A DNA stretch of 64,000 nucleotides. Origin: Flavobacteriales bacterium (GTDB lineage: Bacteria > Bacteroidota > Bacteroidia > Flavobacteriales > Weeksellaceae). A program made the position numbers and the translations under genes. The DNA lies in the NCBI GenBank assembly GCA_002747105.1, contig PDSY01000014.1:1-64000 (forward strand). The letters run 5' to 3'. A model generated the notes under the pieces. The model saw nothing but the letters and a program-made list of their open reading frames with translations. It was not told the DNA's origin and ran no database searches. Positions 9,225 through 18,141 of the stretch are shown here, piece by piece; the first letter of the stretch is position 1, and each line of letters starts with the position of its first letter.

Positions 9225-10028
9225 GTGAACGAACAAAAAGAAATGTCCTTTTGGGGACACATTGGAGAACTAAGAGCTCACCTCTTTAGAATGAGTATTG
9301 CTATTGTAATTGGAGCAATTATTGTCGGATTTAATATTAATTGGATAATGGATCATGTGTTCTTTGCTCCTACCAAAAATGACTTTGTAACCTTTAAGTT
9401 TATTAATCAATTTACTTTGGAACTTTTCGGAAAGGAAAGCTTTGTACTCCCCGATACTTTTGCCGTTCAGCAGAAAAAATTGATGCAACAGTTTAATGTA
9501 ATGATGTCCGTTTCTTTTTTTGGTGGACTTATTTTGGCATTCCCTTATGTCATTTGGGAAATGTGGCGTTTTGTAAGCCCTGCTCTTCATCAGAACGAAC
9601 GAAAAAATGCGGTTTTTATCATCAATTTTGTTTGGATATTATTTGTTTTAGGAATATTGGTGGGGTATTTTTTAATTTTACCTTTGGCGATTAATTTTGG
9701 TTTATTATTCTCCATTTCGGATTCTATCACTCAGTTATTTGATTTATCGGATTATTCAGCCTTATTTTTACAAATTGTCTTAGGAATGGGACTAATTTTC
9801 CTTTTTCCTGTGGTAGTGTATTTCCTAACCAATATTGGTATTCTCACGCCTCAGTTTTTACAAAAATACCGAAGACACGCTATTGTTGTCATTATGGTTG
9901 CCGCTGCTATTATTACGCCAGCTGATTTATTCAGTATGTTTGCCGCTGCTCTCCCATTATTGGTATTGTATGAATTTAGTGTGTTTTTAAGTAAAAAAGT
10001 GCATAAAAGGTTATTGAAACAAGCGTAA
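9225..10028 (+). CDS. tatC: Sec-independent protein translocase TatC
   Basis: The core receptor of the twin-arginine translocase, exporting folded proteins. It starts with GTG. Family signatures are MSFWGHIGELRAHLFR at the N-terminus, WRFVSPALHQNER before the third membrane segment, and ITPADLFSMFAAALPLLVLYE near the C-terminus. Six membrane segments can be placed. Length (267) is slightly above E. coli TatC (258). The loop after TM1 is enlarged (about residues 42-85). No tatA/B gene is in the window. It follows kdsD by 47 bases and may share its transcript. Confidence 0.95.
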   Translation: MNEQKEMSFWGHIGELRAHLFRMSIAIVIGAIIVGFNINWIMDHVFFAPTKNDFVTFKFINQFTLELFGKESFVLPDTFAVQQKKLMQQFNVMMSVSFFGGLILAFPYVIWEMWRFVSPALHQNERKNAVFIINFVWILFVLGILVGYFLILPLAINFGLLFSISDSITQLFDLSDYSALFLQIVLGMGLIFLFPVVVYFLTNIGILTPQFLQKYRRHAIVVIMVAAAIITPADLFSMFAAALPLLVLYEFSVFLSKKVHKRLLKQA

Positions 10029-10029
10029 T

Positions 10030-10118
10030 AATGTAGCAATTTAACAATGTAGCAATTTAGCAATGTAGTAATGTAGCAATGTAGTAATGTAGTAATGTAG
10101 TAATGTAGCAAATGTAAC
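10030..10118. repeat. 8-bp tandem repeat array (AATGTAGY family) after tatC
   Basis: Ten consecutive octamers run from 10030 to 10109: AATGTAGC, AATTTAAC, AATGTAGC, AATTTAGC, then six copies of AATGTAGT or AATGTAGC, followed by one imperfect unit. Changes between units are almost only at positions 4, 7 and 8. The array starts one base after the tatC stop and ends 33 bases before the next gene. Related low-complexity arrays are common between genes in Bacteroidota (from memory). It encodes no protein I believe in. Confidence 0.9.
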
Positions 10119-10151
10119 AATATAAACAAATAAACACCTTAACAACCAAAA

Positions 10152-11513
10152 ATGACCATCATACAACAACAGCGTGAGTATTTTCATCAGCATTTCACCA
10201 AAGATGTGAATTTCAGAAAACAACAACTGAAAAAACTTTCCGAATTGCTCAAAAAATACAATGAAGAAATAAAAACGGCTGTTTATCAAGATTTTAAAAA
10301 ATCTGAATTCGATATTTTAACCACAGAAATTGCTCCATTACAGGAGAGTATTCATTATTATTTAAAAAATCTCCATCGACTTGCCCAACCTAAAAAATGC
10401 AAAAGAGATGTTAAAACCATTTTAGCACAACCGAGTATTATTTATGAACCATTAGGTGTAACGCTGATTATTGGAGCATGGAATTATCCTTTTTTGTTAT
10501 GTCTCGCTCCACTCATAGCATCGATGTCCGCAGGGAATACCGCTATCGTCAAACCGAGTGAAATCGCACCTCATTGTGCTGCTGTAATGAAAAAAATCAT
10601 CAATGAAAATTTTCCAACAGAATATATCTCCGTAATCGAAGGTGGTGTAGAAACTACCACCGAGCTACTTGCTCAGAAATTCGATAAAATATTCTATACA
10701 GGAAGTTCTCGTGTCGGAAAAATCGTGTATCAAGCTGCGGCTCAACATCTAACACCTGTATGTTTGGAATTGGGCGGAAAAAGTCCTACTATCATTACAC
10801 CTTCTGCCAATATAGACATTGCTACCAAAAGAATTGTTTGGGGAAAATTTCTCAACGCAGGACAAACTTGTATTGCACCAGATTATATTTTGGTTCATCA
10901 GTCTATTCATCAGGAGTTTATAAAATCATTAATTAAAAGGTTAAAAAGCTTTGATTATAAGGATAATTCATCAGAATATTGCCAAATTATTAATGATAAA
11001 AATTTGAATCGATTAATCAATTTAATAGACGAGAAAAAAGTGATTTATGGCGGAAATTACAATGCCCAAAATCGTTACCTCTCGCCTACTATTTTAGATA
11101 ATGTCAATTGGGAGGACAAAATAATGGAAGATGAAATTTTTGGTCCTTTGTTACCGATTATTCAGTACGAAAACTTCAATGAAATTATTGATAAAATCAA
11201 TCAACAAGAAAAACCTTTGGCTGCTTATTTATTCTCGGATAATCAATCGGAAATCAACCAATTTAAAAATCAACTTTCCTTTGGTGGAGGTTGCATTAAC
11301 GATATAATGATGCATATCACAAGCGAATACTTACCATTTGGAGGTGTAGGAAAAAGCGGAATAGGCTCGTATCACGGAGAGCATGGATTTAAAGAATTTT
11401 CGCATCAAAAATCTGTACTAAAAAATACTACTTGGGGAGAACCAAATTTTAAATTTCCTCCCTATACTCCAAAAAAATTAAATTGGTTAAAAAGAATTTT
11501 TAGAATGAAGTAA
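10152..11513 (+). CDS. NAD(P)-dependent aldehyde dehydrogenase (class 3-like)
   Basis: It oxidises aldehydes, probably medium- or long-chain ones, to acids. The 453-residue length, without an N-terminal extension, is typical of class 3/fatty aldehyde dehydrogenases. Visible motifs are the Rossmann GSSRVGK (about 185-191), the general base Glu206 in LELGGKSPTII and the catalytic Cys240 in NAGQTCIAPDY. PFGGVGKSGIG and YHGEHGFKEFSHQKSV near the C-terminus are also class 3 hallmarks. There is a basic tail rather than a clear membrane anchor. It is a single gene after the tandem array and converges with the peroxiredoxin gene. Confidence 0.9.
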   Translation: MTIIQQQREYFHQHFTKDVNFRKQQLKKLSELLKKYNEEIKTAVYQDFKKSEFDILTTEIAPLQESIHYYLKNLHRLAQPKKCKRDVKTILAQPSIIYEPLGVTLIIGAWNYPFLLCLAPLIASMSAGNTAIVKPSEIAPHCAAVMKKIINENFPTEYISVIEGGVETTTELLAQKFDKIFYTGSSRVGKIVYQAAAQHLTPVCLELGGKSPTIITPSANIDIATKRIVWGKFLNAGQTCIAPDYILVHQSIHQEFIKSLIKRLKSFDYKDNSSEYCQIINDKNLNRLINLIDEKKVIYGGNYNAQNRYLSPTILDNVNWEDKIMEDEIFGPLLPIIQYENFNEIIDKINQQEKPLAAYLFSDNQSEINQFKNQLSFGGGCINDIMMHITSEYLPFGGVGKSGIGSYHGEHGFKEFSHQKSVLKNTTWGEPNFKFPPYTPKKLNWLKRIFRMK

Positions 11514-11522
11514 TCAGTCAAC

Positions 11523-11567
11523 AAAAAAAGGAAACGAAAAGACAATTAACGCCCTTTTGTTTCCTTT
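11523..11567 (-). terminator. Rho-independent terminator of the peroxiredoxin gene
   Basis: The arms AAAGGAAAC (11527-11535) and GTTTCCTTT (11559-11567) pair perfectly, with additional pairing of AAAAG and CTTTT inside. On the minus strand the stem is followed by a run of seven T, so it mainly serves the peroxiredoxin gene; it also lies after the aldehyde dehydrogenase stop. Confidence 0.75.
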
Positions 11568-11612
11568 AAATAATAATGTTCTAAAAACTTTTAAAACAAA
11601 ATTTATTCAATT

Positions 11613-12248
11613 TTAGTGCTTTGATAAATAATCAGCAGTAGAATTTCTATCAGCTTTCATCGCCTCTTTACCTTCTTGCCAATTAGCAGGACAAACTTCT
11701 CCGTGCGTCTGAACATGCGTATAAGCATCAATGATTCTTAAGAACTCATCTACATTTCTTCCTAATGGCATATCGTTTACTGCCTCGTGGAATACCTTTC
11801 CTGTTTCATCGATTAAGAAAGTCGCTCTAAAAGTCATATTAGAACCTGTAAATTCTTCTGTATCAGCTTCTTCATTATAAATGAAATCTTGGTCTACGAT
11901 TTGTAATTCGTTAGCCAAATGTCTGTGTGTATCTGCGATCAAAGGATAAGTTACTCCTTCGATTCCTCCTTGATTTTTTGGAGTATTCAACCAAGCAAAG
12001 TGAACCTCGTTTGTATCACAAGAAGCACCGATTACCTTCGTATTTCTTTTTTCAAACTCTGCCAAAGCATTTTGGAAAGCGTGTAATTCGGTTGGACATA
12101 CGAATGTAAAATCCTTTGGATACCAGAATACTAATACTTTTTGGTTATTTTTTGTTGCTTCTTCAAGAATATTGATTCTTAAATTCTCTCCTGTTTTAGA
12201 GATTGCATCTACAGTTACATTTGGGAACTTTTTTCCTACTAATGCCAT
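11613..12248 (-). CDS. 2-Cys peroxiredoxin (AhpC/Prx1 type)
   Basis: A thiol peroxidase that reduces hydrogen peroxide and organic peroxides. The peroxidatic Cys51 is in FWYPKDFTFVCPTELHAF and the resolving Cys near residue 186 is in GEVCPANW, the typical 2-Cys pattern. The C-terminal YLSKH tail is short compared with the eukaryotic YF motif, suggesting a robust rather than easily over-oxidised form. Length (211) fits. It stands alone with its own terminator. The thioredoxin reductase and OxyR genes elsewhere in the window are plausible partners, which is inference. Confidence 0.93.
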   Translation of the reverse strand: MALVGKKFPNVTVDAISKTGENLRINILEEATKNNQKVLVFWYPKDFTFVCPTELHAFQNALAEFEKRNTKVIGASCDTNEVHFAWLNTPKNQGGIEGVTYPLIADTHRHLANELQIVDQDFIYNEEADTEEFTGSNMTFRATFLIDETGKVFHEAVNDMPLGRNVDEFLRIIDAYTHVQTHGEVCPANWQEGKEAMKADRNSTADYLSKH

Positions 12249-12290
12249 AATTTTATTCTTTTTTAATTAATATTTTCTTTCTAACTAGTG

Positions 12291-12298
12291 CAAATTTA
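12291..12298 (-). promoter_or_regulatory. -7 element of the peroxiredoxin gene
   Basis: On the minus strand TAAATTTG matches TAnnTTTG and lies 42 bases before the start codon at 12248. No clear TTG is found at the expected spacing, which would fit an activator-dependent promoter. Confidence 0.4.
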
Positions 12299-12391
12299 TT
12301 TATATTTTATCTATTAATAAACTTATTTCAATAAATTAAATCTATCAATGCGATTATCTATTTTGATTTTATAAATAATTTGAACTCAGGA

Positions 12392-13585
12392 CTAAGCAAA
12401 TTCAGCCAAAAGGTGTTTAATCCTTGTCATTGCCTCTATAATCTGACTTTCCGAAGTAGCATACGAAAAACGAATACAATTTGGAGCTCCAAAGGAATCT
12501 CCGCCCACACAACCGACAAATGCTTTTTCTAATAAAAACAAAGCAAAATCATCTGCATCTTCAATTCTTGTATCACCTAATTTTTTACCGATATAATACG
12601 AAATATCAGGGAAAGCATAAAATGCAGCCTGAGGTTTTTCCATTTTAAAGTGAGGAATTTCTTGGATTAAATTAAAAATTAAATCTCTCCTTTTCTTAAA
12701 TTCCTTCACCATATATTGATATTCCGAATAATCTGTATTCAAGGCTGTGATTGCTGCTCTCTGAGCAATGGTATTCGCTCCACTCGTTACCTGACCTTGG
12801 ATTTTCTCCACCGATTTTGCCAACCACTCTGGACTTGCAGAATACCCCAAACGCCAACCTGTCATTGCAAAACCTTTAGACATTCCGTTAATCACCACCA
12901 CTTGGTCTTTTATCGCTGAAAAAGAAGCAATAGAAGCATGTTTTCCTTCATAATTGATATACTCATAAATTTCATCGGAAATAACGGTAATCTGAGGATA
13001 TTGCTCAATTACTTTTGCCAAACCTTCCAATTCTTCTTTGGTATAAAAACTTCCCGAAGGATTACAAGGCGAACTGTACAAAATAGCTTTTGTTTTTGGG
13101 GTAATCGCATCTTTTAATTGGTCTGGTGTCATTTTATAATGATGTTCCAAATCCGTTTCCACGAAAACAGGCTTTCCTCCCGCCATTTTTACCATTTCCT
13201 CGTAACTTACCCAATAAGGTTTAGGAACAATCACTTCATCGCCATCGTTGAGAATGGCTAAAAAAACATTGGTAATAGATTGTTTAGCTCCATTGGAAAC
13301 ACAAATTTGATTGGGTTTAAAATCCAAATCATTATCTCTTTTCAGTTTATGGCAAACCGCCTCTCTAAGTTCCAAGAAACCTGCCACAGGAGAATAATGA
13401 CTGTAATTTTCTTCTATTGCCTTTTCCGCCGATGCTTTGATATTTTGAGGTACATCAAAATCGGGCTCTCCCAAGGTCAAACTGATTACATCTACCCCAT
13501 TGGCTTTCATTTCTCGAACTTTATTTGATACTACAAATGTTTTTGAATACCCTAAATTTTGTACTCTCTTCGACAGTCTTTCCAT
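12392..13585 (-). CDS. Class I/II pyridoxal-phosphate aminotransferase (aspartate aminotransferase type)
   Basis: It transfers amino groups between an amino acid, probably aspartate, and a 2-oxo acid. Fold type I signatures include LGEPDFDVP, SNGAKQSI (phosphate cup), SSPCNPSGS, SDEIYEY and the PLP-binding Lys237 in NGMSKGFAMTGWRLGYSA. The late RFSYA supplies the substrate carboxylate Arg. Its 397 residues match the Ib aspartate aminotransferase subgroup. Aromatic or prephenate specificity cannot be excluded from sequence. It is divergent from rsmG across a 204-base region. Confidence 0.88.
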   Translation of the reverse strand: MERLSKRVQNLGYSKTFVVSNKVREMKANGVDVISLTLGEPDFDVPQNIKASAEKAIEENYSHYSPVAGFLELREAVCHKLKRDNDLDFKPNQICVSNGAKQSITNVFLAILNDGDEVIVPKPYWVSYEEMVKMAGGKPVFVETDLEHHYKMTPDQLKDAITPKTKAILYSSPCNPSGSFYTKEELEGLAKVIEQYPQITVISDEIYEYINYEGKHASIASFSAIKDQVVVINGMSKGFAMTGWRLGYSASPEWLAKSVEKIQGQVTSGANTIAQRAAITALNTDYSEYQYMVKEFKKRRDLIFNLIQEIPHFKMEKPQAAFYAFPDISYYIGKKLGDTRIEDADDFALFLLEKAFVGCVGGDSFGAPNCIRFSYATSESQIIEAMTRIKHLLAEFA

Positions 13586-13599
13586 ATTTTATTATTTTT

Positions 13600-13630
13600 A
13601 GAATCAAGATGTAAGCACCAAGAATCAAGA
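13600..13630. repeat. Heptamer repeat, TCTTGRY family (locus 1)
   Basis: Reading the minus strand, the sequence is four 7-mers, TCTTGAT, TCTTGGT, GCTTACA, TCTTGAT, plus a partial TCT. The same heptamer phase recurs at 19611-19634 and 44709-44736. It lies just upstream of the aminotransferase start. Confidence 0.7.
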
Positions 13631-13722
13631 TTAAAATATAGTTTAACAATGTAACTATTAGCTAATCTTTTACTTCTTCGGCCTTTCCATCTTTTAATTT
13701 TTAAATGTCTTAATGAATCTAA

Positions 13723-13771
13723 CAAAGATAAAACTTTTTTTTGTTTAATCGGTCAAATAAAACTATTTTTG
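13723..13771. promoter_or_regulatory. Divergent promoters of the aminotransferase gene and rsmG
   Basis: On the plus strand TTTG (13740-13743) and TATTTTTG (13764-13771) are 20 bases apart, a good promoter for rsmG (start 13790). On the minus strand TATCTTTG (13723-13730), with a TTTG at 13754-13757, could serve the aminotransferase gene. The two elements interleave, so the promoters may compete. Confidence 0.5.
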
Positions 13772-13789
13772 TGAGAAGAATTAAATGAA

Positions 13790-14428
13790 ATGTCAGTAAA
13801 ATTAGTACAAAAATATTTCCCTAACCTTACCGAAACGCAAATAGAACAGTTTGAAAAATTGGAAGGTTTATATCAAGAATGGAATGCTAAAATCAATGTC
13901 ATCTCAAGGAAAGATATGGATTCGCTCTACGAAAAACATATTTTACACTCCTTGGGAATTGCCAAAATAATGGAGTTTGCTCCTCATACCAAAGTTTTAG
14001 ACATCGGAACAGGTGGCGGTTTCCCAGGAATACCTTTGGCTATCATGTTCCCTGAAGTTCAATTTACCTTAGTGGATTCTATCGGTAAAAAAATAAAGGT
14101 GGTAGATGAAGTTAAAACTGCACTCAATTTACAGAATGTCAAAACGATACACGGAAGAGCAGAAAAAGTCAAAGATCAATTTCACTTTGTGGTCAGTAGA
14201 GCTGTTACTCAGATGCCTGTTTTTTTAAGATGGCTGAAAGGTAAGTTTGAAAAGGAACAATTCAACCCAAAACACAATGGTGTTTTATATCTTAAAGGAG
14301 GCGATTTAGCCGAGGAATTAGCAGGAATAAAATGCGAAATTCATCCACTGAAAAATCAGTTTGAAGAGGAATTTTTCGAAACCAAAAAAGTAGTTTACCT
14401 TCCAAAAGGGAATATTTTTAAATCATAA
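13790..14428 (+). CDS. rsmG: 16S rRNA (guanine(527)-N(7))-methyltransferase RsmG
   Basis: It methylates N7 of G527 in 16S rRNA using S-adenosylmethionine. The N-terminus MSVKLVQKYFPNLTETQIEQ leads into LYQEWNAKINVISRKD and EKHILHSL, both hallmarks of the family. The SAM-binding motif is VLDIGTGGGFPGIPLAI (about 68-84), followed by VDSIGKK and a VSRAV motif. Length (212) is normal. It is followed after six bases by the AddB-like nuclease, probably one operon. Confidence 0.95.
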   Translation: MSVKLVQKYFPNLTETQIEQFEKLEGLYQEWNAKINVISRKDMDSLYEKHILHSLGIAKIMEFAPHTKVLDIGTGGGFPGIPLAIMFPEVQFTLVDSIGKKIKVVDEVKTALNLQNVKTIHGRAEKVKDQFHFVVSRAVTQMPVFLRWLKGKFEKEQFNPKHNGVLYLKGGDLAEELAGIKCEIHPLKNQFEEEFFETKKVVYLPKGNIFKS

Positions 14429-14434
14429 TAAATA

Positions 14435-17116
14435 ATGCAATTTCTATCCAAAATCATCCATCAATTATTAGAACAGAATGAAGATTTAGGGAATTTTCAT
14501 TTTGTTTTACCAGGAAAAAGACCTGTGGTTTTTATCAAAAAAATATTAGAAGAAAAAGCCTATTCTGGCTTTCTACCCGAGTTTATTACCATTGATGATT
14601 TAATAAAAGAAATTGCAGAATGTCAGCCTATTGATGGGATTTCGCTTTGGTTAAATGCTTATGAAATTTATCATCAAACACCGATTAGCCCCAAGGATAA
14701 TTTCAATGATTTTCTAAAATGGTTTCCTACTCTGGCAAAAGATTGGGACGATATTTTAAAATTTACCGAGGACGATAAAAAGGTACTCGAATTTATGCTC
14801 GATGAAGAACGAATTAAAAATTGGGCTCAGCATTTAGGTGACGAAGAAGTACCAAGGCAGAAATTTCTAAACTTTTGGCAAAACATGAATATTTTTCTTC
14901 CGATTTTAAAAGAAAAATTTTCAGCTAAAAATTGGGCAACTTCAGGGCTGATTCATCAGATTGCAAAAGGGAAAATCAAAGCTTTTGTAGAAAAAACAGA
15001 ACGCCAATTTATATTTTGCGGATTCAACGCACTAACGCCCATTGAAGAAAAACTGATTAAAAATTTATTGGAGCAACGAAAAGCAGAATGTTTCTTTCAA
15101 GCAGATGAATATTATTTTAAGGATGAAAAACAAGAGGCTGGGAAATTTTTACGACCGATTAAAAATTGGAAACAGTGGGATAAAAACCGTCCTTTTTCGT
15201 GGGTGGAAAACGAGTTTAGTCAGCCCAAAAATATCGAAGTATTTGAAGTTTCAGGAAATGTTTCTCAGACCAAAATACTGCCCGAAATTTTAGAAAATTG
15301 TCAAAAAAACGATAAAAATCTTTCCAATACTGCCATTATTTTGTTGGACGAAAACCTTTTACCTGCAAGTTTAGACGCCATAAAATCAGTGGATTATATT
15401 AATATCACAATGGGATTTCCTGTGAAAAACCTGAACTTTTCCAATGCCATAAAAGCGATTTTTCACCTTCAAAAACAACTGACCAAAAAAACTTCTTACT
15501 ATTATAAAGATGTTTTAGGAATTATTGAAGTTTTCCCAACACATCAAGTAGATAATGATATTATAAAGCGTTTCAAACATTTTATTGAGGAAAGAAATAT
15601 CGTTTATATTTCGGATAAAATCTTGGTAGAATACTTAAAAGATTTGTCCTATTTCGCTGTATTGAAAAAATCTGATAATATTCATTCGTTTTTAGATGAA
15701 TTGATATCGATTTGTTATCAACTCAAAATGAATGATTTAGATGATATTAATTTTGAAAATATCACGCATTTTGAAAATGCATTTAGGATTATTAAAAACC
15801 AAATTAAACCTTTTAGCTTTGAAATTGATTTTGAAATTTTAGAAGTTTTAGTCAATCAAATTGTACATTCGGAAACAATTGATTTTCAAGGAGAACCTTT
15901 AAATGGTTTACAAATCATGGGATTGTTGGAAACCAGATTATTGAATTTTAAAAATGTGATTTTATTGTCCGTTAATGAAGGTAAATTACCTTTGGGAAAT
16001 ACGCAAAACACTTACTTACCTTTCGATGTAAGGCGACATTTTGAAATGCACACTTTCTTGGAAAACGATGGTATTTATGCCTATCATTTTTACCGATTAT
16101 TACAAGGAAGCGAAAATATTTATTTATCCTATAACGCATTAAGTTCGGGCGTGAATACAGGTGAAAAGAGCAGATTTATTCGTCAGATTGAATTGGAAAG
16201 TCCTCACCAAATTCAACATACCGTGATTGAAAATTTTTCTGAACCTAATAATTCCGAACCGATAAAGATTGAAAAAACACCCAAGGTTTTAGAAAAGTTA
16301 GAAGAATGGAAATCAAGAGTTTCGGCATCTCACCTGACAACTTACTTATACAACCCTATTGATTTTTATATGTATAAAATACTGAAAATCAAAGAAGGTA
16401 CAGAAATTGAAGAAGAATTATCCCAGCGTAATTATGGGAATTTGGTGCACTTTACTTTGGAGTTTATTTACCAAGATTTGGTCGGTCAGTTTTTAACCAA
16501 AAATAATTTAGCCCAAGCCCTAAAAAGCGTTGATGAAAACTTAGAAAAAGCCATTATAAAATTACAACATCAAAAAGAGTTTTACGAAAAAGGAATTAAC
16601 TTCATCCATCGTTCTATTGCTAAAAAAGTAATTGAAAATATCATTAAAAAAGACATGGAACTGGTGGAAAGTGGCAACCAATTAAGGATTTTGGAACTCG
16701 AAAAAAACTTTGGAGATATTAAATTCTTAGAGGATAATCCTGAAAACCAAGTTGCATTTTATGGATTTATCGATAGAATAGACGAACTGAACGGCACGAT
16801 TCGAATTATCGATTATAAAACAGCAAAAACCAAAAATTTAAACCTTAAAATCACGGAGAATAATATCGCCGACTATTTAATGAATAATGATAGAAAACAA
16901 GCCTTACAACTGGCGATTTATGAATATGCACTAAAACAAATCCCCGAATATAAAGACAAGCCTTTAATTACGGGAATTTGGAGTTTTGCTGAAGCCAATA
17001 AAGGCTTTGTTCCGTTAGATTATACCAAAGGAAATTTAGACGATGCAATGGTTTCTATTCGGCATTTAATCCTTGAAATTTTGAATCCTAATATTCCTTT
17101 TGTAGAGAAAGTTTAA
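14435..17116 (+). CDS. AddB-like helicase-nuclease (PD-(D/E)XK nuclease family)
   Basis: A large DNA end-processing protein resembling AddB. The N-terminal part resembles an inactivated helicase (FHFVLPGKRPVVFIKKILEE), and RLLNFKNVILLSVNEGKLPLG near 506 matches the UvrD-like region. The C-terminal PD-(D/E)XK nuclease has GNLVHFTLE (about 668), FYGFIDRID (about 775) and IIDYKTAK (about 790), then QLAIYEYAL. Where AddB proteins carry Fe-S cysteines, SHLTTYLYNPIDFYMYK has none, so I expect no iron-sulfur cluster. No addA is adjacent. It overlaps the convergent DUF3108 gene by four bases. Confidence 0.82.
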   Translation: MQFLSKIIHQLLEQNEDLGNFHFVLPGKRPVVFIKKILEEKAYSGFLPEFITIDDLIKEIAECQPIDGISLWLNAYEIYHQTPISPKDNFNDFLKWFPTLAKDWDDILKFTEDDKKVLEFMLDEERIKNWAQHLGDEEVPRQKFLNFWQNMNIFLPILKEKFSAKNWATSGLIHQIAKGKIKAFVEKTERQFIFCGFNALTPIEEKLIKNLLEQRKAECFFQADEYYFKDEKQEAGKFLRPIKNWKQWDKNRPFSWVENEFSQPKNIEVFEVSGNVSQTKILPEILENCQKNDKNLSNTAIILLDENLLPASLDAIKSVDYINITMGFPVKNLNFSNAIKAIFHLQKQLTKKTSYYYKDVLGIIEVFPTHQVDNDIIKRFKHFIEERNIVYISDKILVEYLKDLSYFAVLKKSDNIHSFLDELISICYQLKMNDLDDINFENITHFENAFRIIKNQIKPFSFEIDFEILEVLVNQIVHSETIDFQGEPLNGLQIMGLLETRLLNFKNVILLSVNEGKLPLGNTQNTYLPFDVRRHFEMHTFLENDGIYAYHFYRLLQGSENIYLSYNALSSGVNTGEKSRFIRQIELESPHQIQHTVIENFSEPNNSEPIKIEKTPKVLEKLEEWKSRVSASHLTTYLYNPIDFYMYKILKIKEGTEIEEELSQRNYGNLVHFTLEFIYQDLVGQFLTKNNLAQALKSVDENLEKAIIKLQHQKEFYEKGINFIHRSIAKKVIENIIKKDMELVESGNQLRILELEKNFGDIKFLEDNPENQVAFYGFIDRIDELNGTIRIIDYKTAKTKNLNLKITENNIADYLMNNDRKQALQLAIYEYALKQIPEYKDKPLITGIWSFAEANKGFVPLDYTKGNLDDAMVSIRHLILEILNPNIPFVEKV

Positions 17117-17883
17117 TGGAAATTAAGTGGATATTTTACATTTTTATAATCCTCTAAATCAGCCTTTAACGAACCCACTACGAGTTTTGCTCGAACAGAA
17201 AGTGGAATTAAATTCTTATCATTGCTCACCCACAATTCTACTCCTTCTTTGTCTTTAAAAACTCGCCCACTTTTTACCAATGGAATAATTCTAATGGCTT
17301 CTATTTTACCAAATTTAGTTTTAATCCTCTTCTTTCCTGCCACCCTCAACTGAAATGGAAATCGCTCATTATCAATCCAAACATTTAAGTTTTTCTTATA
17401 ACCCTTCCTTAACAATTCGGGTTTGGTAGAACGCAAATAATAGAATGCCGACAACATATCTTGCATGGCTTTAGGGAACTTTATGAGTTTACCTTTGGTC
17501 TCATTTTTTTCCTTATCCATCAAACGAAGTACATTATTATGATGATAAAATTCGGTTTCTAAATGTTGCGTATAATTTCCCTCCTTCACATCTCTTATAT
17601 AATAACTCGGTAAACCTGTCTTAGCATCAATAAAGGTTTCATATCTATCTCGTACCTTAAAAAAAGTTTCCACAGCTCCTGTAGAACGCCCTGTTCCTAC
17701 AATATGCAAATGAGGTTTCCCTTTATAAGTGGTCTTTTTAGCTTTTATTTGGGCATAGCCTGCATTAAAAAAACCATAATGTATTCTATATTTTAAATAC
17801 TCACCATCTTTTATATTATTGAAACTCTGAGCATTCATTATCGTTAATGAAAATGCCAATATTAATGTAAATAATCTTTTCAT
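17113..17883 (-). CDS. Exported DUF3108 family protein
   Basis: A 256-residue periplasmic or outer-membrane-associated protein. A signal peptide ends MNAQS. The mature N-terminus (GEYLKYRIHYGFFNAGYAQIKA) and the later RDRYETFID and KNLIPLSVRAKLVVGSLKADLEDY pieces match the DUF3108 family, which is beta-rich and LolB/LolA-like in outline. Function is unknown; a role in handling lipid or LPS is only a guess. It stands alone, convergent with the AddB-like gene. TATCTTTG on the minus strand at 17948-17955 is a possible -7 element. Confidence 0.8.
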   Translation of the reverse strand: MKRLFTLILAFSLTIMNAQSFNNIKDGEYLKYRIHYGFFNAGYAQIKAKKTTYKGKPHLHIVGTGRSTGAVETFFKVRDRYETFIDAKTGLPSYYIRDVKEGNYTQHLETEFYHHNNVLRLMDKEKNETKGKLIKFPKAMQDMLSAFYYLRSTKPELLRKGYKKNLNVWIDNERFPFQLRVAGKKRIKTKFGKIEAIRIIPLVKSGRVFKDKEGVELWVSNDKNLIPLSVRAKLVVGSLKADLEDYKNVKYPLNFH

Positions 17884-18045
17884 GTTTTTATTTTTTTTTT
17901 ATTACTAATTTATTTTAATACTAAAAAAACCATTTAATAACCGAATACAAAGATAAGTCAGCCTAGTGATTTTATAGCATGATATACAAAATGTTTGCCA
18001 AATTTTTCTAAAACATGACCAATATCATACAATTCACTTCCTTGT

Positions 18046-18092
18046 ATGTTACAAAAGTAACATTAATATTCTTTTTATTTTTACTAAGTTTG
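18046..18092 (+). promoter_or_regulatory. FNR/CRP-shaped palindrome and -7 element of the ferredoxin reductase operon
   Basis: A perfect palindrome, ATGTTAC-AAAA-GTAACAT (18046-18063), is followed by the -7 element TAAGTTTG (18085-18092). With the start site near 18098 the palindrome centre falls close to -43, the class II position of FNR/CRP-type activators, and the -33 TTG is missing as expected for activator dependence. The 5-4-5 geometry is that of FNR boxes. The regulator is not known. Confidence 0.5.
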
Positions 18093-18141
18093 CAAAAATT
18101 TTAATCAAAATTATTTTAACATTTATAGTATTATATAAATT

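Noticed and set aside
10030..10118. Possible CRISPR array
   Set aside because: Units are 8 bp without spacers and no cas gene is present.
9851..10289. Minus-strand frames encoding LLHYYITTLLH-type repeats over the octamer array
   Set aside because: They are translations of the 8-bp tandem repeat and overlap tatC and the aldehyde dehydrogenase gene.
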